Of a DNA stretch of 64,000 nucleotides, positions 37,141-49,267 are shown in pieces. The position numbers and the translations under genes are program-made. The notes beneath the pieces were generated by a model. It was not told the origin of the DNA, searched no databases, and saw only the letters and a list, made by a program, of their open reading frames with translations. Within the stretch, counting starts at the first letter, position 1; each line of letters begins with the position of its first letter. The DNA comes from Hymenoscyphus infarciens. Taxonomy: Eukaryota; Ascomycota; Leotiomycetes; Helotiales; Helotiaceae. The stretch is taken from assembly GCA_001414345.1 (NCBI GenBank), contig LLCB01000076.1, positions 62,001 through 126,000 on the forward strand, read 5' to 3'.

Positions 37141-38294
37141 CCTGTTTATAGTTCAACATATACCCATGCTTTTCATCACACACATTTTTCACAATTCGCT
37201 AAAATGAGCCTATTACCGTACAAGACTATGATCCAGACGTGGTCGACATGTGGTTTGCGCTTCTTCTATCCCCGGTCCGTGATGCACTTCTGATCCGATA
37301 TGCTGATTTGGAGCAAGTATGATTGGTGGATACGGCATTGCAGATGCAATTACCAGGTTTCGAGGTATCGGTTGGAAGCCCCCAAAAATTAACCTTGTTG
37401 CTAAGTAGCCTCTCAAATCGTCACCGAGGCCGATGCATCCACGGCGCCTCTTTCAAAAGCAGTCAATCACAATTGTGGGATTTATTTAGTGTGCACACCC
37501 ACTCCCAAACCTTTCTGAAGAATGTTTTATGTTGAAATGAACGTGCGGTTAATAGATGCGTAGGCAATAATCAGGAGATAATTCACATCAACCAAATAAG
37601 CTCCTTATCAGTGCAGGTTGACGTCCAATTCGGCTTGGCAAGCTTATACGAGACAATCCGTCCATGGCTTTTGTGGCTGTACGTATGTACGACACACAGC
37701 AAACCTTCGGAGCAAACAATGAGCTCGGATTTGCCGAGCCAGTGTCAGGAATCTTGTTCCTAGAAGTTACAACGTCGCGGTCGCGGTTGGTTCTCTCCAC
37801 CAAGCCTCGTGTGCGCCACTATAATACGTTAAAATATTTGAAGGAACCGAACCATCCTTTTAGTGGAACCAATGGGGATAGACTTCCCAAAAAGTACTTT
37901 TGAGATACGAATGTACGGCACACAAGCAGTGCAACGTTCCTGCGAGCAGTTGTTCAGCAATTCTCCCAGGTGCACATCATTGCCCAAGCCTTGATAATTG
38001 GAAGGCCGTGCCGCAGCCCTACAACTCTTGTCCCCATTGAGGCTGACAGCGCTGACTGTGCCTTGAAATTTCCACTTCTTTTCGTTAATTGTTGTTGGTT
38101 CACTTGGCATTGGGAGCTTCCTCCCTGCCCCCCTACTTCATACATGGAGGATGGACCCACCCCCAGGAGGGAACCAGAGTTGCTGACACCCATTTCACGA
38201 ATCTCACACCCAATTCATTCTTTCCCTCTACACAACCATGACGATTGCAAAGTGCTGTTGATCTTAAGGCTATCATCATCAACAAATATTGAAG
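37141..38294. other. Intergenic, nothing recognised
   Basis: About 1.15 kb between the ALG6 stop and the cupredoxin ATG. No RNA gene, repeat or motif-bearing frame recognised. The last 100 bases, C/T-rich, are the cupredoxin leader. Confidence 0.4.
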
Positions 38295-40108
38295 ATGTTG
38301 AGAAATGTCTTCACGATATTATCGGTTGCCTTGGTCGGCTTGAGGGTAGTTGCAGCTGAGGGGTCTAGCACAACATCGAGTGCACCCGTTGCGACACATA
38401 CTGTTTCCGTAGGAGCTGTACGCTTTCATCCAAGCATTTCCCATTGCTTTGCAAGCTAATTCCCTTGTAGATAGGATTCAACTTTTCTCCGAATCAACTG
38501 AATGCAAGTGTTGGAGATATCATTGGTAAGTGATTCTTTGCTTCGCGGCAATTTCTTTGAGGGTCAATACTGACTGGTTCACAGAGTTCTTTTTCTATCC
38601 CCAAAACCACTCGTACGTCGCATCAAATTATTCCTTATTCAATATGCCGTGTCATGTTATACGACATCTGCATTCTCTCCTCGCAAAGCTACTCCGTTTT
38701 CAAACATCTACGAAGTGAAATTCCCATCAATGGCTGCTAACAACAGGACAAATAGAGTCGCGAGGGCAGCCTTTGGAAACAACCCATGTATACCATACGA
38801 ATTGACAGGCCCGGGAAGGATCGGGTTCTGGAGTGGCTTCAAACCCACACAGATTGTGGGAAATGATGTACGAATTCCACCGGCGTTTTTGACAACAAAT
38901 TGGCTAATAAAATTACAGCCTCCGACTTTCAGTCTACGAGTCAATGATACAGATCCATTTTTCTTTTACTGCTCTTCCCCCGACGCATGCCTTCAAGGCA
39001 TGATTGGTGTGGTCAATCCTGTTCGTCCCCCAAGTTTGCCTGATTTCGGACAGCAGAAAAATCTAATGCTTTGACTGATAGAACGCAACCTTCAACTACT
39101 CCGCTCAGTTTGATGCCACACAAAAGGCGGGAATTTATCTCAGTCCAGGGGAGAGTTTTCCGAAAGAAGAAGCTGCGTCTAGCACAAGAGTTATAAGGAC
39201 AACTACCGCGACGGGAGCATCTACTACACCCACGTCCCCTCCAGCGACAACAAGTTCCGTTCTTCCTGTCCAGACTGTTGTTCCCGCTGAACATGCGCAT
39301 GCAACCTTAGCAACAGGCGCAATTGTTGGAATCGCGATCGGGGGTGTTGCAGTTCTTGTTTTGGGCGCGGCACTTGCTTGGATGTGTGGAAGACAACGAA
39401 CAGTCAAGGAAATCATGCGGCAATCGCAAATGCCACCGCAACACAATCCCAACAACCATAATTCATACCAAGCTTCCACGGCGGGGATGTCAGAAGCTCA
39501 TTACTCGTATATGCAGAAAACCCCCTTGTCAGGATCGAATTCTCCTGGATTTAGTTATAGTGCACCAATGACGGATCATCACAGCTATCGAAGCGCTTCC
39601 CCCCCAATCGACGAACGAACACAAATGATGGGAATGGCAGGCGCTATGCATCCAGCGCATTATCAAAATGGACATCAAAGTAACCCCTCACTACCCGGAA
39701 CTCCAGGTTTCCCCAGTCCAGCATATTCTCACGAGATGGAACACGCAGGTATTTCCCCTGCGGGTGCAGTAGGCATGAGGTATGAAATCCCCCCTATTCT
39801 TATCGAATTTAAAACAGCTACAAAACCCGAAAGGGCGGAGAGAACCAACGTGGCTCAGCTAAGTGATATCGTTTAAGATTACAGCTGACATTCCTTCCCT
39901 GTGTTTTAGACCTTACAACCCCGACGAATACCGTCCTCCCACGTCAAGCGGTCCACACGAGATGGCCGTTCCTTCTCCCACCACTCCTGAACGAATGCCA
40001 AGTACTGGCAACCCGCCGCCGCGACTGGCCGATGGGAGTAGGCCCTTTTCTTATACGGATAGTGAGAGTGGGTATCGGTCTGATAAGAATGACAGTACGC
40101 TCCATTGA
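38295..40108 (+). CDS. Secreted/anchored cupredoxin-like protein with cytoplasmic tail
   Basis: Seven exons: 38295-38417, 38471-38525, 38585-38612, 38756-38867, 38919-39020, 39082-39779 and 39910-40108; 438 residues. Signal peptide residues 1-21 (ends VVAAEG). A cupredoxin domain follows: IGFNFSPNQLNASVGDIIEF, then FFYPQNHS-VARAAFGNNPC, FFFYCSSPDACLQGMIGVVNP. Ser/Thr/Pro-rich stem (TTTATGASTTPTSPPATTSS), then one transmembrane helix (ATGAIVGIAIGGVAVLVLGA) and a long Gln/His/Ser/Pro-rich tail ending DSTLH. Type-1 copper proteins need His, Cys, His, Met; I see NHS, YC and GM, but the second His, expected one residue before the 'C.QGM' cysteine, is Ala here, so copper binding is doubtful. The third intron is 143 nt, longer than its neighbours. 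Confidence 0.8.
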
Positions 40109-41227
40109 AGGAACGGTGGCGAAGTGATGACATATGAAAAGCTATACGATGGGGGTGGTTTAATTGGTTGTTGATTGGGAGGGGAGGGGCGTTGGGTTGA
40201 TGATTTATTTACCCCTTTTCATGACTTTTTGGGTGAATCTATAAACTTTGCTGAAGGGAATTCTTGAGTTGGGAAATCGGCCACATATTTGTTTTGGCAT
40301 GGAGTTGGGGTTCGTCGTATTTTGATACATTGTTCGGTGATTTGGGGTGAGAGGCTGAGATTGAGGATAGTCATCCTCACCTTGGCGTTCTCTCTTGGTC
40401 TGGCGATGAAACGAATGAAAATTTGGAGTTCGATTCTGTTTGATAGGATGGATCGTGTATTCAATAACTTCGTGCTGAGATGTTTTGTTGGCCGAAGACA
40501 AAAGGGGTCTGGTTGTGGTGGTATACGGCCTTTGAGTTTGTTGAAGTGGATATTTGGCCAGACGTTGGTCTGGGGGAGTAGGTTCCCGAGAGGTTCGCGT
40601 ACTTATGTATACCTTTTGTTTAAATTTATTCGTTTTTTTGCCTGTTGCCCCTCAGTTGAGTTCGTTGTTTTTCTTCTGGGGTCTTCTGGGGAGTTTTAGG
40701 AGGGCGCATGGCAATTCATCCTCTCGAATATTGTGGTGACATTCTTCATGGAGTTTTTAAAACATAAAGGAAATCTTCCAATCGCGGGCTCAAAAGGGGA
40801 GCTTAGTTTCCTGATAGTCATGTATGTCTGTGTAGATGCACATACTCGATGAAAAGCAGCGTTGAAAATGTTCAGGTCGAGTCTTGGGAGGTCTACTTTC
40901 ATAAGTTGACACTCCTTGACCCAACCACCCACGAGGGTCGATCCTTCCCGGAGAGGCTATGATGAAAATAACGACTGCGGCCCCTTCAGAGAAAATCACC
41001 CTCCCCATATTCGTTGTATTTTGACTCTGAAAAGTAATCGCGGGAGAGAGGATGGTCGAGGAACCCCGCACCCAAGAAGCAGACTTGCCACAGCCACAGG
41101 CTGCAGCCCTAGAAAATAAGGCTGTGTTGTACGTGCATCGCAAAACTAACATCAACTGTAATGAAACAATCATTTCTGAGATCTTGCCCAAAATTTGTAG
41201 CACACCACGAAGGTAATTGTGTCCGAT
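40109..41227. other. Intergenic, nothing recognised
   Basis: 3' flank of the cupredoxin gene followed by ~0.9 kb without coding or repeat signal, up to the STAND-like ATG. Confidence 0.4.
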
Positions 41228-42490
41228 ATGGCCTCTGAGGCGGCAGTTTTGACCCCCATGGGTAACAGCACGCGATCGTTATCTCGCAAATCTTGGACCA
41301 GAAGAGCGACGCCACAAAATCTCTATTACAATGCTTCAAATATTGAACGAGAAGCTCGTGTTAAAACCAAGACACGAAATGTGATGGCTGCCATTCAACC
41401 ACTAGTAGAAAAAATGAAGGAATATGGGAAGGCCATGGACACTTTTGCAAACGCCGCTCCCGAAATTCTAGCACCTCTCTGGGGAAGCTTGAAGGTCATT
41501 CTGGTTCTCGCAAGGAGTTTTACCAGATTTAATGAAAAGATGATAGACACCCTTGGGAGAATTGGTGACATTCTTCCACGTCTATTCGTAAGTGATCTGC
41601 CACCAAAGGACACTTAGCAGCTAACAAACATGGCAAAAGGATTTTCAAAGAATATTCTCACAAAACAAGCATTCGAGATTAAATGAGGCGCTTGCCACCA
41701 CTTATTTGGACATCATCGAACTCTGTGTAGATTTTAAGAATATGAAAAAAGCTCAACAGAAAAGTCTCATAAAACGAGCAGTACAAACACTCGGCTCCAG
41801 TGTGGAGCAGAAATTCAAAGACGCCGAACGAATGTTTAGGTTCCATCGGAAGAACGTAGAAAAACAGGCTGAACTTTGCAATACGATTGAGGCAGCGGAA
41901 TCAAGAGCTCTTGTACTGAGAGACCGGCAGTTATAGGAAATGAATGATAAAGGTTATTTTCCTTGATCTCATCACACAGGAAAATAACGATTGCTAACGC
42001 ATAAACTAGTGCAGCTTAAGAAGAAGCTCTTGGTCATACTTTCCGAAGTTAGTAGTGCCCAAAAGCATGCAAAGATCAGAAGTACAAGGCATGAAAAAAC
42101 AGGTACATGGTTGTTCGACAAGCAGGAATGGACTTTGTGGTACGAATCATGCCATTCCTCAATCATTTGTTGTTACGGGACACGTAAGTTTTCAGATTCA
42201 TGTAGCTATATACTTTTGGCTTATACTATTGATCAGCCGGTTGTGGGAAGACCACACTCGCGTCGAGTGTGATTGACCGTCTGCATTTGGTGTCAGTAAA
42301 CAAGAAAACTGCGGTCGGAGATCACTAGTGCGACTACTCTAATAAACTTACATTGGAACCAAGGGCGATTTTCGGAGGCTTAATACTCACCATCTTCGAA
42401 CAGATCGAAATTCCACGTAGCATAGTAGCACTTATCAACCACTATTATCACGACGGGGAGCGCATTCCGGAATTGAGGGACGTACTCTGT
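41228..42490 (+). pseudogene. Broken STAND/NACHT (fungal NLR-like) gene
   Basis: Exon 41228-41587 (120 codons: NIEREARVKTKTRNVMAA, ANAAPEILAPLWGSLKVILV) and exon from 41640 (DFQRIFSQNKHSRLNEALA, YLDIIELCVDF) form the N-terminal helical domain usual in fungal STAND proteins. It then meets a TAG at 41934-41936. Further on, RHEKTGTWLFDKQEWTLWY and, across a GTAAGT...GATCAG intron, PGCGKTTLASSVIDRLHLV give the P-loop. A TAG then precedes CDYSNKLTLEPRAIFGGLIL...PELRDVLC and another TAG at 42488-42490. Walker B and the rest of the NACHT ATPase and C-terminal repeats are absent. Such proteins sense non-self and signal death; this copy is dead. Minor stops could be rescued by introns I cannot see, but the missing C-terminus cannot. 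Confidence 0.65.
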
Positions 42491-42559
42491 TAGTGGCGAG
42501 ATGTCGGTGCATGGCGCATTTGAAGAAGTCGAGAGTCAAGTGAAAATGTCTTACCATTC

Positions 42560-43361
42560 TAAAAGTAATCATCGCCTTGATTCCTTGTGGAATAAGACGT
42601 GATTCAAGTCTGGGTGGGAGCATACGAGTGATATCGCGTACCCATGAAAAATGGAGGTTGAATTTGACCCCTCTCAAGACAGTTACAACATTTCTTCTCA
42701 TCATAGAAGCGAGAAGAGGACTAGAAAGAAGATATCTATTATAACCAAAGCAGTATTAGGAGACGACACTTAGGTCGGTTAGTGATGGATACGCCAAGGA
42801 TGAAGGGTGGACTTAGGTCAGCAAGATTTACGACATCCCTATTTTTCTCCCTGAAAGTTAATATTTTGCTAAGCTGAGAAAGCTTGAACTGAATTTGCGG
42901 CGCTAATGCTACGACGCTTTTCTTAGAGAAATATGGGTTAAGCGATTCTTTTCTTTTTTGGTAGAGGTCGTGCTCAACAGCACCGCTAATTAAAGAATTT
43001 ATACCAAGCGCTTTCACTTTCTAGTGGTCCTTGTTACGTTTGGCGTATAGCTCCGGTACATATATTGTATCTAGAAATTCGAGGTCGGAAAAAGAGACTT
43101 CACGAGGAGTGATACGAACGATGGGACCTAAACAAAATGAGAATTAATATGAAGTGAAGATCTATTAGGTTTGAAAACTTAATTGTCGGGAAGAAAAACA
43201 TCGTAGTAACATTCATACTAACTCGTCAGAGCCGCGAGTTTCGGCCCGGGGACCTTGGCTAATGGTGATAAAAAGAGACGATAGGGGACTACGTAGAGGA
43301 CACGATGTAGCTGAGTCGAGAGTAAAGTAAGGCGCAGTGTTGGAAGTGTTACGAAAGCCAT
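42560..43361 (-). pseudogene. P450 relic, N-terminal half, premature stops
   Basis: Read from 43361 downwards: MAFVTLPTLRLTLL, then the proline hinge LAKVPGPKLAALTS, a TAG at 43220-43218 inside TS*YECYYDVFL, a TAA at 43181-43179, an intron ending TTGTTTAG, then GPIVRITPREVSFSDLEFLD, a TAG at 43023-43021, VKALGINSLI, HDLYQKRKESLNPYFSKKSV and, after another break, RMLPPRLESRLIPQGIKAMI. That is the typical N-terminal half of a fungal P450 (trichodiene-oxygenase-like order). The I-helix, ExxR and heme loop are missing; alignment stops where the STAND relic begins. At least three stops are TAG/TAA, as C-to-T RIP makes them. Not functional. Confidence 0.7.
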
Positions 43362-43759
43362 GAGGAAGGTTGTTTGTTGTGTAAAAGTTGATCGTTGCAA
43401 TTCAGAGACAATAGAAGACGCCGAGTAGGAAATAGTGGGGTATGATGGGGCAATTTTGATTTACGTGGGAATGAACGCAAGTGAGTATAAGTGTAGAGCC
43501 AATACAAACGCTTGCTTCAAAATACTCTTGTCGGAAGTTGAGCAGCAGGGCTATTTGATAGGCTGGAATCAAGATGTCATGCGGGTTCTTGATACAACCA
43601 TAATATGGCTAAATACCTACCGAATCCAGCTTGTTAGCATGAAAGATCATATTCCAGTGGTAGGAGATTGAGAATTCTGTACGGAAAAATTTGCTTGCAA
43701 AAAAAAAGCTTCGATTGCTAGGGGGTTCTTCCCTCATGATGTGGGTGGTCAACTGCTAG
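43362..43759. other. Spacer between P450 relic and TIR element
   Basis: About 400 bases, normal to moderate AT, no motif. The former upstream region of the P450 relic. No convincing target duplication of the TIR element found at its right end. Confidence 0.4.
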
Positions 43760-43927
43760 GGCGTCCCGTACATACCAAAAGTCGGAAACGACAACTAAAT
43801 CGCAAATCGTAAATCGTAAATCGCAAATCGTAAATCGTAAAGCTTAGATTTCTAAGTATATAGCTCTTTAGAGCTAAATCGTAAATCGTAAATCATAAAT
43901 TAATAAACGTAGATTTTTTAAAGGCTA
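43760..43927 (+). repeat. Left TIR of the large element
   Basis: Includes six or so 7-bp units AAATCGC/AAATCGT (43796-43838), then AAAGCTTAGATTTCTAAG. Compared with the right TIR, many AAATCGC units are AAATCGT, consistent with C-to-T change. Confidence 0.8.
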
Positions 43928-44309
43928 AATTATAAATTATAAATTATAAATCGTAAATCGTAAAAGTTATATAATTAATAAATAATTATAAAAGATATTA
44001 AATATTAAATTAAAATATATTAGAGTAAGAGATATATATATATAATATAAAAAGACTATATAAATCGACTTTTATTACTATAATAAGTTCCTAAATTATA
44101 TCTTAAAACTAAGCCTTTTTTAAACTAATTACTCTGGATTACTTAATATCGAAGTAATTAGCTTACTTTAAAAGCTTAAATAATCTTAATTTAAGATTAT
44201 TTAAGTACTTTTAGCTACTTTTCTTAATTATATACTAATTTCCTAATTAGAGTTAGCGTTATTTATTTTATAAGCTAGAAAGTGTACTTACTCTATATAC
44301 TAACCCCCT

Positions 44310-44665
44310 TATATCGCTCCTTCTTTTGAATACTATATACCACTCTTTATTATTTCTTCCTTCAAAAGTATTATTCTACTACTATATATACTCCCTCTCC
44401 TCTCTTAAATTCGAGTACTAATAACGACAGAAGAAGGAAGAGAATAAGCTCTAATAGTAGCTCTAGGTATCTATTAAAGTACGATATTCTTAGTAGTAGA
44501 ACCTTTTAAGATAAATTAAATTAGTCGCTCTTTCCTTTAAATACTACTCTATATTATTCCTTCCTTTAAAAGTACTATCTTACTACTATATATACTCCTT
44601 CTCCTCCCTCGAATTCGAGTACTAACGACGACAGGAGAAGGAAGAGGATAAGCTCTAGTAGCGGC
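44310..44665 (+). repeat. Imperfect ~150-bp direct duplication inside the element
   Basis: Both halves share TTCGAGTACTAA(T/C)(A/G)ACGACAG followed by GAAGGAAGAG(A/G)ATAAGC, and an upstream ACTACTATATATACTCC. The offset between copies is about 210 bp. It precedes the integrase frame and may be 5' leader or duplicated coding. Confidence 0.55.
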
Positions 44666-44740
44666 CTTATATAGTAGAAAGTATAAAAAGGGCGATTTTG
44701 AGTATATAATAGGAGCTTAAATATACTACGTTAGTTTATT

Positions 44741-46504
44741 GATTTAAAGCTATATAAGGTGTTTATAAAGGAGTTATACCAAAAGGAAGTCTCTACTTAA
44801 GAGATATATAATATCCTTAAAAGTAAGTATAATATCAACGTTTCTAATACTACTCTTAAGCTCTGAATTAATATAGAGTAGAACCTTTGCTAGTATAAAA
44901 AAAGTAAGACTACTCCTACCTTATATATATAAGTAGTATATCTCTTTAAAGATATAGGATTATCTAATTTAAGTATAGTATATATGTTAAATTATAAGAG
45001 CTTTATAATTAAGCCTTAGAGGCTCTAAAGGTTATGATTTAAGATAAGCCTTCAACGTTAAAAGTTCCTTACGTAGGAAGGGCGTGAAGAGCTAGAGGCT
45101 ATTCTTTAATATAAGATCTACGAATATAGCTACTTTAGTATTATAAGGAGCTTCAGCCTTAGGTTCTTCTATATATACCTTAATACTTGTAGTATTAATA
45201 AAGATAGAGATAAAAGATAGAGCTAGAATAAGATTTAAAAGGTACTATTAAAAGTTAATAAGAAGAGGTATAATTATAGATTATAAGAGATTAAAGATAC
45301 TTATAGTAAATATATTATACTAGAGCCTAATTTTATATAAAGTATTAATAGATATTATAAATTAAGATTTATCAGTATTAAGATATATACTAGTATTAAT
45401 ACCTATACTCGATTTCTCTTTTAAAGCTATTATAGTATCTTAAATAATATAGTAGTATCTACTCTATAGTAATATAATAATACTATAAGTAGCCTTAGAA
45501 AGATACTATACTATATATAATTAGATTAAGAATTAGAATCTCTAATAGTAGTAGACGCTTACTATATACTTCGTTAATAATAAGCTATAGAAAGTAGTAG
45601 AGAGCTATACTAATTTTTAGACTTATATTAGTTTAGTACTTCTATAGCTAACTAATGTATTAAGGCTTAGTAAGAACAGCTTATAAAAGAGTCTCTAAAT
45701 AAGTAGAAGATATACTTTTAAGATATCTGTAAAAAGAGATTGTTTTCTAAAAAGAGCCTCTCTAATATAATTGTTATATTATATATATATATTCTAATTA
45801 TTTAAAAGAAGCTTTAAACGTTTATATATATATAGAATTGCTATTATATTTGTACTAATACTAATTAAGAGTATAGAGTACTAGGAGTACTATAGACTAA
45901 CTTTTACTATCTTAAGAGTAAAGAGTATCTAGTAGACGATTATAGTATTAAGGTACTTGCTAAGAAGCTTGCTAAGCTTCAAGAATTATATAAGAATTAG
46001 GATATTAATATATATTTATTTTAGATAACTCTAGAGTAGTATAAAATAAAATTATTAGTATATAGATATACACTACTAATTAATAAGATAATATATACTA
46101 AAGAAAGGGAAACTTATATCATAGTATACTTAGATTTAAAAGTGGAATTAATAGCGTATATCTAAGAGAGTAATTTAATAAGATTAGACCTTTTAGATAA
46201 GCTAAAGAGAGTATATAAGTAAAAGCTATACTCTAAAGTAGCTTAAGAATTAAAAGAAGCTAGAGAAGCTGATTAAGATAAATTTAGTATATACTTTAGT
46301 AATAAAGATAGAAGTGATTAAGTGATAAACGTAGTACTAGATTATTTATATAATAGTAACTTCTTAGATAAGGAATTAGAGAAGTTAGATAATAATAGTT
46401 TAGTAGAATTAGATAAGAATTTAAGAGAGTATATAACTAATAAGTATACCTCACTAGTTAAAGATAATTTAGAAGGAGATTTAGAGATAGATATTAGTAA
46501 ATAA
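44741..46504 (+). pseudogene. Integrase-core (DDE) transposase-like gene, RIP-inactivated
   Basis: A single frame of about 588 codons, never shifted, is interrupted only by TAA/TAG/TGA. In reading order: an N-terminal helix-turn-helix-like section (KVFIKELYQKEVST, IYNILKSKYNINVSNTTLKL), then EREEL-type basic helices (EGREELEAIL), YSYFSIIRSFSLRFFYI, SKYIILEPNF, then the catalytic-core remnants YYKLRFISIKIYTSINTYTR, ILNNIVVSTL, SLRKILYYI, TSIAN, CIKA**EQLIKESLNK and a C-terminal region with YLVDDYSIKVLAKKLAKLQE and AYI. The order matches the fungal 'integrase core domain' family (SIDGYYKLRPY...IDAYTRF; SDRG...; TSIANQRIEAWW). The first Asp is now Asn, as G-to-A RIP would cause, and the two Trp codons of EAWW are stops. 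Family recall only; the original was likely the mobilising enzyme. Confidence 0.7.
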
Positions 46505-48599
46505 ATTTATATTTAATTAATCTATTCTAAGAGCTACTAATTTATCCTTGAGATTAGGCCTTCTCTTTTATAGAGCTCTCCTACTAATAGATAGTATTAA
46601 ACGTTGTTATTATAGTAGAGGGCTTTAATAATTCTAATCCTAGGTTATTTACTAAAAGATAGTCTTTTAAGTCTATTTAAAGAGTAAGGTCTTAAATCCT
46701 TGATTCTCTCTCTCTCTATTAGTAACCTTATACTTAATATATATTCTTAGCTATAGTAGTAACTCTAGGATTATAGTATTATAATCTACTAACTAACTAT
46801 AGACTTTATAGTAGTCTATAATTGTAATTACTTACTAGCTAAGGTAAATAGAATGTTAATAGAGAGTAATATAACGAAGAAAGTATATATTACTATCTAT
46901 GAAAGGCGTAGAGAGTTAGCTAGTAGTGTTACTTTTACTATCTATAATTAATAAGTAAATAGATATACTAAACTAGGAATAAACCTATACTAAATATAGG
47001 CCAAGCTCTAAGCCTAAAATTTATATATTTCAAGTGTAAAAAAAGGCTTAACATAACTCTAAAAAGAAATAGATATATTTATCAACTTTTAATTAAAATT
47101 AGAAGTGATTTATATAAGATTATAGGTATAGTTATAAGTATATAATTCTCTAAGTACTCAGAGAGAGATTTTAGTAGAGTAAACCTACTAACTATAACTA
47201 TTAGCGCTAAGCCTAATTTATAAATTACTTACTACTACTAATAAAAGTTAGTAATCTTAGACTCTTAAATCTTTAAAAAATCGTAATATTATAAGTTCTA
47301 CGTCTATTAAGTTCTAGTTAGCTTTATAGATATAAATAACACTATTCTATATCTAAATAAAAGGTAAAAGAATTAATTTAGAATATTATGTTTTTAGGCT
47401 ATTTTAAGTATATAGATTACTAACTTTTATTAGTAGTAGTAAATAATTTACAAATTAGGCTTAGTATCGATTACTTACCTTTAGAACCTCCTTAGTCTCT
47501 AGAGGAGGTTTCTAAGCTAGCCTCTAAGTAGTTGCTTAGATTAGAATATCTTTTAATCTAGCCTTACTTATACCTACTTCTATAAATGCTTATAGAATAG
47601 TAAACAAAGTCCTAGCCTTTATAGAGGATAATATACTATATAACTAGTAATTATTTAATATATACTAGAATAGTATATTAAAGCCTTATAAATAGTACTA
47701 AAAGTAAGAAGTAAGGTATAAGAGGTTATATAGTTTAAGTAGAACAGTTCTCTAATTTTCTTACTTTTATTCTATTACTTTTACTTATACTTTTAGAAGT
47801 TCTATATCTGTTACTCTATAATACTAAAAACATGCTAGAATACCTTAATATTAGTCTTCTGAATACCTAGAAGTCTAAGCTTCTTATCTTAAGAGTTTAA
47901 AGCTTAAAGTGTACTCTTATTACTTCCTAGTAAACCTAGTAAGTACTCTAGAAAATCACATGTCTATGCTTCTTTAGAGGCCCTCTAATAATAAGATTAA
48001 GAACTATCTATAAAAAGTAAAGAACTACTCTATAAAAGCTATAGTATAAAGCTCTAATAGCTAAGAGAAGAAATAATAGTTGATTATAGAGTCTAGAAAG
48101 AAGTAAGAGGCTATTATAAAACGTTCTACTACTAACTACTCTACTCTTATTATTAAGTAAAAGGAGGATAAATTAGCTGTAGCTAGAGAGCGAGCTATCT
48201 AGGAGGAAAAGGCTAGGGCTAGACAATCCTTCTTTATAAAGGCTCCTAGTAAGACTAAAATAATTAAAGCGAAAGTATATAAGAAGGGATTTATCTCTAA
48301 TAAGAAAAAGGCTAAAAGTAAGTAGTACTCTTGAATTTAGTATATACTACTAATTAGTATAGGCTTCCTAGCTCTTCCTTCTCTAATCTACAAAGTGTTA
48401 AAGCCTATTCTTATTACTAAAATCCGTATTTAAGTAGCCTTATATATCTATATATATATAACAAGTACTGAGGACTTCTCTACTACTGAGAGTATTTCTA
48501 TAATTATGTATACTTTTATAGTATAACGTAGTGAGATAGTTAGAGTATAAATTAATAACGACTTTCTATTTTAAGTACTTTACTTACTTACTAGTAACT
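46505..48599. other. Element interior, coding remnants unresolved
   Basis: RIP-degraded. The part 47470-48330 reads on the plus strand as partly protein-like (LEPPQSLEEVSKLASKQLLR; near 48150-48320 a basic segment EKARARQSFFIKAPSKTK). I cannot assign a family. The rest shows no coding signal. Confidence 0.35.
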
Positions 48600-49174
48600 C
48601 TAAAGATCTATTTAACTTTAAATTAGTACTTTAGAATATATAAGCTAAAAAGTTCACTATTAAGCTCTTAGAGGATATCTATTATATAATCTCTACTCTT
48701 AGTAGGTAGAATCCTATTAATATACTACTCTTTACTAATAAGATAGAAGACGTCTTTCTAGCTATAAATATTACTATTAAGAAGAGGAAAGCTAAGTAAT
48801 TAAGTACTATGGATTATAAGAAGGTGGATAACGTATAGGCTCTTATATAATACTTTAATTTACTAAAAGGTCTTACTAATAAAAAGTACTATAAAGTATA
48901 CGTAGTATTTAATAGCTATACTAATAACGAGCTCTAATCTTCTAAAAAGAGGTAATCTATTATACTTTTATAGAATATCTAAGAGCTGTTAATTCTGCTT
49001 TAACTCTTAGCGCCTATTAAGGTATCTAATAACGAGTCTATTATACTCGAAGATAATACTTAGAATAGAGAAAGAGATACTAGGCCTATACTATTACTAG
49101 GGGATAGTACTAGTACTAGAGTAAGTATAATATTAGTAGACGATTTAGAATTAGATAATCTTCTAGAGATATCT

Positions 49175-49267
49175 GTAATTATCGCCGCTTACTTAGAAGA
49201 CTACTCTATAATTATCGCCGCTTACTTAGAAGACCGCTTTATAATTATCGCTACTTATTTAAAAGAG
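49175..49267 (+). repeat. 33-bp coding tandem repeat
   Basis: Units 49175-49207, 49208-49240 and 49241-49267: ATAATTATCGCCGCTTACTT then AGAAGAC and six variable bases. It encodes an 11-residue repeat with core IIAAYLED in the second element gene. Confidence 0.75.

Noticed and set aside
46322..46504. Independent 60-codon gene
   Set aside because: It is in frame with and continuous to the integrase-type relic, so it is its C-terminal end between two stops.
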